8,717 bases of DNA from NCBI GenBank assembly GCA_964446295.1, contig CAYUNR010000058.1:1-8717 (forward strand), written 5' to 3'. The translations under genes and the position numbers were made by a program. Below the pieces are notes generated by a model that saw nothing but the letters and a program-made list of their open reading frames with translations, was not told the origin of the DNA and searched no databases. Source of the stretch: CAITNM01 sp964446295 (GTDB taxonomy: Bacteria > Pseudomonadota > Alphaproteobacteria > Paracaedibacterales > CAITNM01). Positions 1 through 6,004 of this stretch are shown here, in pieces. The first letter of the stretch is position 1; each line of letters opens with the position of its first letter.

Positions 1-30
1 TCCAATAATCGTAATTTTTGCATTTTCCAT
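1..30 (-). CDS. 5' end of a leftward gene, probable Rossmann-fold protein (partial)
   Basis: Read on the minus strand from position 30, an ATG opens ten codons giving MENAKITIIG before the window edge. A short basic/hydrophobic start running into 'KITIIG' is typical of the first beta strand of NAD(P)- or FAD-binding Rossmann folds, for example glycerol-3-phosphate dehydrogenase (GpsA) or FAD monooxygenases, but ten residues cannot separate these. I see no clear Shine-Dalgarno sequence upstream. The gene would be divergent from cmk, with 82 bases between the two starts. It is called from the reading frame and the recognisable N-terminal pattern only. Confidence 0.45.
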   Translation of the reverse strand, partial: MENAKITIIG

Positions 31-51
31 GACCGAATTGTGATGAATAAA

Positions 52-73
52 AAAATAACTTGCAAGTTTTTTT
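52..73. promoter_or_regulatory. Palindrome in the divergent cmk upstream region
   Basis: A perfect 12-base palindrome AACTTGCAAGTT (57-68) sits near the middle of the 82-base divergent gap. After one T-T mismatch on each side (56/69) the symmetry resumes as AAAA (52-55) and TTTT (70-73). Its position between divergent starts would fit an operator or overlapping promoters. The rightward hexamer TTGCAA (60-65) could be a -35, but no convincing -10 lies 16-18 bases downstream. AT-rich DNA makes such flanks easy to get by chance. Confidence 0.25.
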
Positions 74-112
74 CAAACCAGGTTCTTTAAAAAGAAAAAA
101 GAATAAAATTAT

Positions 113-796
113 ATGGCATTTTCTGTAGCGATCGACGGGCCTGCTGGTGCAGGAAAAGGCACCATTGCTAAGTACCTTAGCGAAAGGTTTAACCTTAAAC
201 ATTTAGATACAGGGCTTTTATACCGCGAAGCAGCGCGTTTGGTCGTAGAAGAAAAGGCTAATATTCTAGATGTTGTGCGTTTAGAAGAAATTGCTCAAAA
301 AGTAGATACTCATCATATTATTGAAGAAAATCTTCGAAACGAAGAGATTGCATCAGTTGCATCGCAAATAGCAGTTGTACCTTCTCTAAGGCGCGTTTTA
401 ACACAGAAAATGCGTGACTTTGCTAATAGTGTTTCCTTAGCTTACCAGGGAGTTGTGCTTGATGGGCGTGACGTTGGTTCTGTGATTTTGCCCCAAGCAG
501 AGGTGAAAATTTATGTAACCGCTGATGAGCAAGTGCGTGTTCTAAGGCGCACAAAAGAATTAGGGTCAGTTGCTATGCAGGAAATTCTAGAAGGCATTAA
601 AGCCCGCGATGCCCGCGATGGCAATCGTCAAACAGCTCCCCTACAAGTAGCAGATGGCGCAATTGTTCTAGATACAACTTTCCTTGATATAAGAGAAGTC
701 TGTGAAAAAGCTGCAGAAATTGTGGAAGAAGCGTTATCAAATTGTGAAGCTATAGATAACATGAGCAAAACTTCCTCTTGTTTATCAAAAAAATAA
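113..796 (+). CDS. cmk: Cytidylate kinase (CMP/dCMP kinase)
   Basis: It phosphorylates CMP and dCMP to the diphosphates with ATP, a cytosolic step that feeds CTP and dCTP pools. The 227-residue protein has the P-loop GPAGAGKGT at 9-17, LDTGLLYR at 31-38 (nucleotide-binding region), DGRDVGSVILP at 117-127, and the lid and arginine cluster RDARDGNRQTAPL at 165-177, all in the usual order for the family. The length is close to normal. The last ~18 residues (from about 210) are polar and look like a small non-conserved tail. The ATG at 113 is preceded only by a purine-rich stretch, not a clear Shine-Dalgarno. rlmN follows after 16 bases, so the two are probably co-transcribed. In many proteobacteria cmk is followed by rpsA; that gene is not present here. 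Confidence 0.96.
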   Translation: MAFSVAIDGPAGAGKGTIAKYLSERFNLKHLDTGLLYREAARLVVEEKANILDVVRLEEIAQKVDTHHIIEENLRNEEIASVASQIAVVPSLRRVLTQKMRDFANSVSLAYQGVVLDGRDVGSVILPQAEVKIYVTADEQVRVLRRTKELGSVAMQEILEGIKARDARDGNRQTAPLQVADGAIVLDTTFLDIREVCEKAAEIVEEALSNCEAIDNMSKTSSCLSKK

Positions 797-812
797 TCCC
801 TATATCTAGTCC

Positions 813-1913
813 ATGACAAAAATAAATATTATTGGCCAAAGCCGCGAAACACTTACTTCTCAATTTTCTGAATTGGGACTGCCATCATTCCGTGTGCAGC
901 AAGTGTGGAACTGGCTGTATTATCATGGGGTTCGCAGCTTCGATGCTATGAACAACATATCAGCTGAAGGTCGAGCTAAGCTTGGTGATATCTATGCTAT
1001 TGATCGTCCTACGGTTTCTCAAGCGCAAGCATCGGTCGATGGTACTCAAAAATGGTTATTGCGCTTTCCTGATGGTCAAGAAGCAGAAACGGTGCATATT
1101 CCAGAAGTTGATCGCGGAACCTTGTGCATTTCATCGCAGGTTGGGTGCACACTCACTTGTTCATTCTGTCATACAGGAACGCAAGTATTAGTACGTAACC
1201 TAACCTCTGCAGAAATTGTAGGGCAGGTTATGGTGGCACGTGATGTGTTTCATGAATGGCCTACTCCTATTGGAAATCGCCATGTAAGCAATGTAGTGCT
1301 TATGGGCATGGGGGAGCCTTTGTACAACTATGATAACGTATCAACAGCCATTAAAATATTGACTGATGAAAAAGGCTTAAGCCTATCAAAGCGCAAAATT
1401 ACGTTATCAACATCAGGAATAGTGCCCATGATAGAGCGTTGTGGTAACGAACTGGGCGTTAGCTTGGCAATTTCTTTGCACGCAGTTACTGATGAGCTGC
1501 GTAATGAATTGGTGCCTATTAATAAAAAATACCCCCTGAAAGAGCTTTTAGAAGCCTGTCGCAATTACCCCAATGTTAGTAACGCACGTCGCATAACTTT
1601 TGAATACGTTATGTTAAAAGGGGTGAATGATTCTGTAGCAGAAGCCAGAAAACTGGTGCAGCTAATTCGTGGCATTCCTGCAAAAATCAATTTAATTCCT
1701 TTTAACCCTTGGCCAGGCAGCCCTTATGAATGCTCAACTCCACAAGCAATTTCTGCATTTGCTGAGGTTGTGTACAGGGCAGGGTATGCATCACCTGTGC
1801 GCACGCCGCGAGGCCGCGATATTTTGGCAGCTTGTGGACAGTTAAAATCTGAAAGTGTTCGTCAGCGCAAATCTAAATGTTCAGAACTTTCAATAGAAGA
1901 AGCAGCAGCTTAG
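813..1913 (+). CDS. rlmN: Dual-specificity 23S rRNA (A2503-C2) / tRNA (A37-C2) methyltransferase, radical SAM
   Basis: RlmN makes 2-methyladenosine at 23S rRNA A2503 and at A37 of some tRNAs using a radical S-adenosylmethionine mechanism. The 366-residue protein has the normal family length. The 4Fe-4S motif CTLTCSFC supplies C112, C116 and C119. C105 in CISSQVGC, seven residues before the cluster, and C341 in RGRDILAACGQL match the two mechanistic cysteines of the family (118 and 355 in the E. coli enzyme). MGMGEPL (164-170), LSTSG (198-202), SLAISLHA (217-224) and NLIPFNPWPGSPY (293-305) are further family signatures. The short tail after 345 is not conserved. It lies 16 bases behind cmk with no promoter-like gap, suggesting one transcript. 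No strong ribosome site is visible before the ATG. Confidence 0.97.
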   Translation: MTKINIIGQSRETLTSQFSELGLPSFRVQQVWNWLYYHGVRSFDAMNNISAEGRAKLGDIYAIDRPTVSQAQASVDGTQKWLLRFPDGQEAETVHIPEVDRGTLCISSQVGCTLTCSFCHTGTQVLVRNLTSAEIVGQVMVARDVFHEWPTPIGNRHVSNVVLMGMGEPLYNYDNVSTAIKILTDEKGLSLSKRKITLSTSGIVPMIERCGNELGVSLAISLHAVTDELRNELVPINKKYPLKELLEACRNYPNVSNARRITFEYVMLKGVNDSVAEARKLVQLIRGIPAKINLIPFNPWPGSPYECSTPQAISAFAEVVYRAGYASPVRTPRGRDILAACGQLKSESVRQRKSKCSELSIEEAAA

Positions 1914-1928
1914 CCATTTTTCAGACTC

Positions 1929-1957
1929 TGAGTTATAAAAATTTGATTTATAACTCA
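1929..1957. repeat. Inverted repeat 1 upstream of the Fic gene (candidate operator)
   Basis: This is a perfect inverted repeat with 11-base arms, TGAGTTATAAA (1929-1939) and TTTATAACTCA (1947-1957), separated by 7 bases. It has the same arm length and spacing as the second repeat at 1973-2001. Its right arm overlaps the proposed -35 of the Fic promoter. It follows the rlmN stop but has no T-tract, so it does not look like a terminator. Confidence 0.7.
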
Positions 1958-1971
1958 TAATTCATTAAAAT
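1943..1971 (+). promoter_or_regulatory. Putative sigma70-type promoter of the Fic gene
   Basis: The -35 TTGATT (1943-1948) and -10 TAAAAT (1966-1971) are separated by 17 bases, the optimal spacing; they match the consensus at 4/6 and 5/6 positions. Transcription would start near 1978, inside the second inverted repeat and about 30 bases before the Fic ATG. The -35 overlaps the first inverted repeat. The arrangement suggests that a repressor bound at either repeat would block polymerase. Confidence 0.5.
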
Positions 1972-1972
1972 A

Positions 1973-2001
1973 TGAGTTATAAATTGTAAAAATATAACTC
2001 A
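1973..2001. repeat. Inverted repeat 2 upstream of the Fic gene (candidate operator)
   Basis: The left arm TGAGTTATAAA (1973-1983) is identical to that of repeat 1. The right arm AATATAACTCA (1991-2001) matches at 9 of 11 positions. The 7-base spacer is the same length as in repeat 1 but differs in sequence. The repeat centres are 44 bases apart, about four helical turns, so bound proteins would lie on the same face of the DNA. The repeat ends 6 bases before the Fic ATG. Confidence 0.65.
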
Positions 2002-2007
2002 CTCCCT

Positions 2008-3114
2008 ATGACTTGGAATTGGCAGCAACCAAACTGGCCTAATTTTATATATGATTCAGAGCCTCTTAAAACCTTAGAATCCACTTTTTTAAGTGAGTCT
2101 GGCACATTGAAGGGGGCCTTAAAATATCTAAATCGTGCTGATAAAGAACAACTTATTATTGATCACCTTGCCCAAGAAGCATTAAAAACTAGTGAAATTG
2201 AGGGTGAGTATTTGAATCGAGAGAGTGTGCAATCTTCAATCAGACAACATTTTGGATTAGTAGTTGAGCCAAAGAAAGCCGCACATCCTAAAGAACAAGG
2301 AATTGCAGACCTATTAATGAATCTTTATACGCATTTTGATAATTCTTTATCAAATAAAAGTTTATGGGAATGGCATAAAATGGTTTGTATGGGCTTAAAT
2401 GATATTGAAAGCGTAGGTTCTTATCGTACTCACATTGAGCCTATGCAAATAGTTTCAGGAATGGGGTTTAAGCAAAAGGTGTATTTTGAAGCTCCACCAT
2501 CAAAAAATATATTTCAGCAAATGGAAAAATTTATTGAATGGTTTAATGCGACAACAAACTCTCTATCTGCGTTAACACGAGCTGGCATTGCACATTTGTA
2601 TTTTGTCTCAATTCATCCTTTTGAAGATGGTAACGGAAGAATTGCCAGGGCCATTGCAGAGAAAGCATTGTCACAACACTTAGGCTCACCTACTTTAATA
2701 GCATTATCTCACATTATATCTCTTAACCGTGCTGCTTATTACGATGCGCTGGAAAAAAATAACCAAACTCTAGAAATTACAGATTGGTTAATATATTTTT
2801 CAAATACCATTTTACAGGCACAAAAATACTCTATCCGACTCATTGATTTCCTTATTCAAAAAACAAAATTGCTGGATACAGTCAAAGACAAATTGAATCC
2901 CAGACAGTTAAAGGTGTTATTGCGCATGTTTCGCGAAGGGCCAGATGGCTTTAAAGGTGGCTTAAGCGCAGATAATTACATTAATATTTCTGGCGCATCT
3001 AGGGCAACAGCAACTCGTGATCTGCAAGAATTAGTTGAGAAGAAGGCTCTTATTTCTAGTGGGCAATTAAAAGGAACCAGGTATCATTTACAACTTAGTG
3101 GGTTATCTATTTAG
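2008..3114 (+). CDS. Fic family protein, DUF4172-type N-terminus with C-terminal winged helix (probable AMP transferase)
   Basis: Fic enzymes transfer AMP (or another phosphate-containing group) from a nucleotide to a hydroxyl side chain of a target protein. Here the N-terminal ~85 residues begin WNWQQPNWPNF, typical of the DUF4172 region found before Fic domains. T61-x-x-x-E65-G66 in KTSEIEGEY fits the inhibitory (S/T)xxxE(G/N) helix, making it a class II, self-inhibited Fic protein. The catalytic loop HPFEDGNGRIAR (203-214) is intact, including H203 and R211. Residues ~296-362 look like a winged helix-turn-helix (SGASRATATRDLQELVEKK as recognition region). No separate antitoxin gene adjoins it, as expected when the inhibitor is in cis. 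The twin inverted repeats upstream suggest that the C-terminal domain may bind its own promoter (inference). No Shine-Dalgarno is obvious before the ATG. The target protein cannot be predicted. Confidence 0.93.
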   Translation: MTWNWQQPNWPNFIYDSEPLKTLESTFLSESGTLKGALKYLNRADKEQLIIDHLAQEALKTSEIEGEYLNRESVQSSIRQHFGLVVEPKKAAHPKEQGIADLLMNLYTHFDNSLSNKSLWEWHKMVCMGLNDIESVGSYRTHIEPMQIVSGMGFKQKVYFEAPPSKNIFQQMEKFIEWFNATTNSLSALTRAGIAHLYFVSIHPFEDGNGRIARAIAEKALSQHLGSPTLIALSHIISLNRAAYYDALEKNNQTLEITDWLIYFSNTILQAQKYSIRLIDFLIQKTKLLDTVKDKLNPRQLKVLLRMFREGPDGFKGGLSADNYINISGASRATATRDLQELVEKKALISSGQLKGTRYHLQLSGLSI

Positions 3115-3116
3115 CA

Positions 3117-4010
3117 CTACCGCCGCCTTTTGTATTCAACCCGAAGTAGCCAGCCATAGCTTAGCAAAATGATGCCTCCGCCTATTAAGGTAGTTAATGG
3201 GGGAATTTCAGCAAAAAATAGCATGCCTGTAAAAATACTGGCTGGGAAACGTGCATATTTAAACGGCGCTAAAAAGCTAGTGTGAGCGTAAGTATATGCT
3301 TCAATTAAACATACCTGGGTAACTACATAGCTGCATCCAATCACAGCAAGTTTAGGTGCATCATTAAATTCTGGCCAAATCCACGGGGTGTGAGCTTGGC
3401 TTAACAAAGCAAAGAATGCCATGAACCCCAAAAGGTATATTAGGGTGGTTTGTGACGAATCATCTTGGCTTAGGCGCTTTACAAATAATGACGATGCTGA
3501 AAAGAACACAGCCGATAAAAGCGGTAAAAATGCATAATAACTAAATATTTTTTGACTAGGGTGTAAAATTAATAACACGCCAGTAAAACCAACAATAATC
3601 GCAATCCATGCTTTTCGGTGAAATTTTTCCTTGAAAAACAACATGCCACCTAGGCTGGTGAAAAACGCACTGGTAATTGATAATGCTGATGATTCTGCCA
3701 AAGGCAGGCATTGCACAGCGCTAATCCATGCCCAGTTTCCCAAAGCGCCACAAGCACCTTTTAAGCAGTGAATTTGCAAAATTGCAGTTTTAAAAAATGA
3801 GAAAAACTTTTGTCTGTATACAACCAACAGCAGGAAGAGCCCCATTAAACATTTGAAAAACAAAATCTCCATTGGGGGTAGATTTTTTGAAATGCTATGG
3901 GTGGTACCGTTGGTAGTGGCCGAAGCAGCCGTGGATAATACAATTAATAATCCGCCATAGACATTATCAGAAAAGAATTTTCGGCAAAAACTGTGGAAAG
4001 TGTTATTCAT
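3117..4010 (-). CDS. EamA/DMT-superfamily transporter (10 TM)
   Basis: This is an integral inner-membrane protein of 297 residues with about ten hydrophobic segments arranged as two EamA repeats, roughly 17-150 and 158-290. Both halves carry the family hallmark of a glycine-rich helix ending in an acidic residue: GGMLFFKEKF (121-130) and GMLFFAEIP (262-270). A basic tail (VEYKRRR) would stay in the cytoplasm. DMT proteins export or import small metabolites; one relative in Rickettsia imports S-adenosylmethionine, but the substrate here is not readable from sequence. Its ATG overlaps the end of the MFS gene by 8 bases (ATGAATAA), indicating translational coupling, and no separate ribosome site is seen. 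Its stop lies only two bases from the stop of the converging Fic gene. Confidence 0.9.
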   Translation of the reverse strand: MNNTFHSFCRKFFSDNVYGGLLIVLSTAASATTNGTTHSISKNLPPMEILFFKCLMGLFLLLVVYRQKFFSFFKTAILQIHCLKGACGALGNWAWISAVQCLPLAESSALSITSAFFTSLGGMLFFKEKFHRKAWIAIIVGFTGVLLILHPSQKIFSYYAFLPLLSAVFFSASSLFVKRLSQDDSSQTTLIYLLGFMAFFALLSQAHTPWIWPEFNDAPKLAVIGCSYVVTQVCLIEAYTYAHTSFLAPFKYARFPASIFTGMLFFAEIPPLTTLIGGGIILLSYGWLLRVEYKRRR

Positions 4011-5166
4011 TTACTTTTGATAATTTATAAAAATAAATTCCAGCAAGGCTTGTGAAAATTAACCCACCGTAAAAAGCGCCACCAGATATATGCTCTGCTA
4101 AAAATCCGGCAATCGTATTTCCAATTAGTACAGCCACTGCTGTTACAAGGTAATACATGGCAAATGCTGTGCCGCGTAAATGGGGTAAGGTGTTTTCAGC
4201 AATCAGGGTTGAAAGCATTCCATGGGTCATTCCCATATGCAAGCCGCACAGCATAAATCCAGCAATAATCCACCACTTATTTGGCGCAACAATCATAATG
4301 ACATTTGCAACTACCAAAACCAATAATCCAAAGAACAAAACGCGTATACGACTAGTGCGATCTGCTATTTTGCCTACAGGCCATGCTGTGTTGGCACATA
4401 CTATGTTGTAACAGACAAACAGCAGCGGAATAAGGGCCACTGACCATCCGAAATCTTTCGCACGAATATTTAGGAAAGCTTCACTAAAGCGCGCTTGCAT
4501 TAATATAAAAATGCCTCCTAAAATTTGCCAATATCGTTTGGGCAAATGACGCACTTCTGACCAATGCCAGGCAGCTTGTTCTTTAATAGCTTTATTATCG
4601 TGCACAAATTTGTAAAGCACGATCAGCGCGAAAATTCCAGGAATTATAGAGCACCAAAATACAATGCGGTAGCTTTCAGTTAGGGCGTACAAGCCAGAAG
4701 CTAAAGCACCACCAACCACAAGCCCAGTTGTTTCCATGGTGTAGCGCATGCCATATGAAGTTCCTTGCCGTGATTTTGGGCTAATGTCGGCAATTAATGC
4801 ATCAGACGGTGCTGATCTAACGCCCTTGCTAATACGGTCAAGCGCTCGCGCCCAAAAGATAGACCAAACACCCGAAGACAATGCAAATAGGGGCTTTACC
4901 AGTATGGTGCCAATGGTGCCGGTAATAATAAGGGAACGCCTGGTTTTGAAAACGTCGCTAAGAACTCCCGAAAAAACCTTACTCATAAACGCCATGAATA
5001 TAGCAATTCCTTCAATGAATCCTAAAGTTGTTTTAGAAACATGAAGTTCTTCAGTTAAAAAAAATGGAAGTAGTGAAAACACCATTAAAGATGCCATGCT
5101 CCATAAAAATGTAACCCAGCATATAGCCCATAGAGCTTTTTTTTCTTCACAAGGGAGAGTTTGCAA
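4003..5166 (-). CDS. Major facilitator superfamily (MFS) transporter, TTG start
   Basis: A 387-residue membrane protein with about twelve hydrophobic segments. The MFS motif A, GVLSDVFKTRR (67-77), lies in the loop after segment 2. A degenerate copy, GKIADRTSR (265-273), occupies the matching place in the second half. The stretch DRISKGVRSAPSDALIADISP without its last residue (110-129) is characteristic of a family of bacterial MFS proteins of unknown substrate. The start is TTG: the first in-frame ATG (codon 24) falls inside the first membrane segment, an in-frame TAA lies 18 bases upstream, and GAGG sits 6 bases before the TTG. It leads a two-gene unit with the EamA transporter and has its own promoter. 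The direction of transport and the substrate are unknown. Confidence 0.9.
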   Translation of the reverse strand: MQTLPCEEKKALWAICWVTFLWSMASLMVFSLLPFFLTEELHVSKTTLGFIEGIAIFMAFMSKVFSGVLSDVFKTRRSLIITGTIGTILVKPLFALSSGVWSIFWARALDRISKGVRSAPSDALIADISPKSRQGTSYGMRYTMETTGLVVGGALASGLYALTESYRIVFWCSIIPGIFALIVLYKFVHDNKAIKEQAAWHWSEVRHLPKRYWQILGGIFILMQARFSEAFLNIRAKDFGWSVALIPLLFVCYNIVCANTAWPVGKIADRTSRIRVLFFGLLVLVVANVIMIVAPNKWWIIAGFMLCGLHMGMTHGMLSTLIAENTLPHLRGTAFAMYYLVTAVAVLIGNTIAGFLAEHISGGAFYGGLIFTSLAGIYFYKLSKVNE

Positions 5167-5172
5167 CTGCTG

Positions 5173-5176
5173 CCTC
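5173..5176 (-). promoter_or_regulatory. Shine-Dalgarno GAGG deciding the TTG start of the MFS gene
   Basis: On the minus strand, GAGG is followed by six bases (CAGCAG) and then TTG at 5166-5164. The in-frame upstream codons are TAA, GTA, CTG, AGG, CAG, CAG, so apart from a rare CTG no other start is available before the stop codon. This supports the unusual TTG initiation. Confidence 0.6.
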
Positions 5177-5194
5177 AGTACTTAATTTCTCCAC

Positions 5195-5223
5195 ATCATA
5201 AGGGATTTGTTGATGTTTGGCAA
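5195..5223 (-). promoter_or_regulatory. Putative sigma70-type promoter of the MFS-EamA transcription unit
   Basis: On the minus strand, TTGCCA (5223-5218) and TATGAT (5200-5195) are each one base from consensus and are separated by exactly 17 bases. Transcription would begin near 5188, giving a leader of about 22 bases that contains the GAGG ribosome site. It lies in the 84-base gap after the exported-protein gene, so the transporter pair can be expressed separately from the genes upstream. I see no terminator in that gap. Confidence 0.6.
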
Positions 5224-5250
5224 AATATCATCTGCTACTGTCAGTGTGTT

Positions 5251-5988
5251 TTATTTTGATGAGAGAGCAGACGCGGAGCTTGTGCGAGACCTTGATGGGG
5301 TGGAAAATTTGTATGGCTCTAGGCAAGTTAAAAATAGCTGAAAACACTCTGTAGTAACAGAATGAATAGCATCAAGCTCTTCGGTATCTGCTTTTTCTTC
5401 TTTGCTTTTTTTAAGAATAAAAGCCTTCTGTGCAGTAATTTCTATATCTTTTAAATCTAAATTGTCTGTTGCTGATTCAAGTATAGCGATAAAACTAAGC
5501 TCAGTAACCTCACTAGCTGTTTTATCATACCTATCAAACAGTTCGGTAATCACAGTCTCGTAAGATTTCAATCGCTCATCTCTTTCTGTTTCAAATGTTG
5601 CTAACCAACCAATAATTTTTGAAGTTGAAAAAACATGGCTAGTTGATCTGATGAGTGTGCGTATTTCATTCAAGAAAGAAGGGTCACTATAACATGCACT
5701 TTTTAGTATAGAAGAAAACTCTGTTTCTAATTTTTTTTCATCTTTGGGTTTTGATGCGGCAACTCTTGTTTTAAAGGGGGGGATGAAATCTCTGTAAAAA
5801 GACAATTCATAAGCTATGTATATGGGTTTTGTTTTTTGAGGTCCCGATACAGAAGATGACGATATAGTTCTTGATCTTACAGAGGCAGGACTACCTGGGT
5901 TGGAAATTACCATTTCTTTGGGGAGCTCTGCTGTCGCTTCTAAATACCCAATCAATAATCCGCTTAACACCACAATTATATTTTTCAT
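5251..5988 (-). CDS. Exported protein of unknown function, Ser/Arg-rich ends
   Basis: I do not recognise this 245-residue protein. Residues 1-20 form a Sec-type signal peptide (MKN, then IIVVLSGLLIGYL, then an ATA site), with likely cleavage before ELPKE; no lipobox cysteine is present. Two low-complexity Ser/Pro/Arg segments flank the core: SPASVRSRTISSSSVSG (33-49) and TPSRSRTSSASALSSK (230-245, the extreme C-terminus); they share an 'SRT-S' theme. The core, about 85-225, is polar and looks largely alpha-helical, with cysteines at 99, 215 and 222. It starts 16 bases after the 290-residue exported protein on the same strand, so the two probably form one operon. It may act in the periplasm or outside the cell. 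A role as a secreted effector is only a possibility. Confidence 0.75.
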   Translation of the reverse strand: MKNIIVVLSGLLIGYLEATAELPKEMVISNPGSPASVRSRTISSSSVSGPQKTKPIYIAYELSFYRDFIPPFKTRVAASKPKDEKKLETEFSSILKSACYSDPSFLNEIRTLIRSTSHVFSTSKIIGWLATFETERDERLKSYETVITELFDRYDKTASEVTELSFIAILESATDNLDLKDIEITAQKAFILKKSKEEKADTEELDAIHSVTTECFQLFLTCLEPYKFSTPSRSRTSSASALSSK

Positions 5989-6004
5989 TCACCCTATCTC
6001 TAAT

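Noticed and set aside
601..620. Tandem 9-base repeat GCCCGCGAT within cmk
   Set aside because: It encodes ARDARD, the conserved arginine/aspartate cluster of cytidylate kinase, so it is explained by protein conservation.
628..1564. Open frames opposite or out of frame with cmk and rlmN (628-819 minus, 982-1191 plus, 1328-1564 minus)
   Set aside because: They lie inside strongly supported genes and their products show no recognisable features.
1929..1957. Inverted repeat 1 as the rlmN terminator
   Set aside because: It is AT-rich, has no T-tract, and has a matched second copy at 1973-2001; an operator explains both copies better.
4157..5044. Plus-strand open frames inside the MFS gene (4157-4411, 4748-5044)
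   Set aside because: They are antisense to a complete 12-segment transporter and have no plausible protein features.
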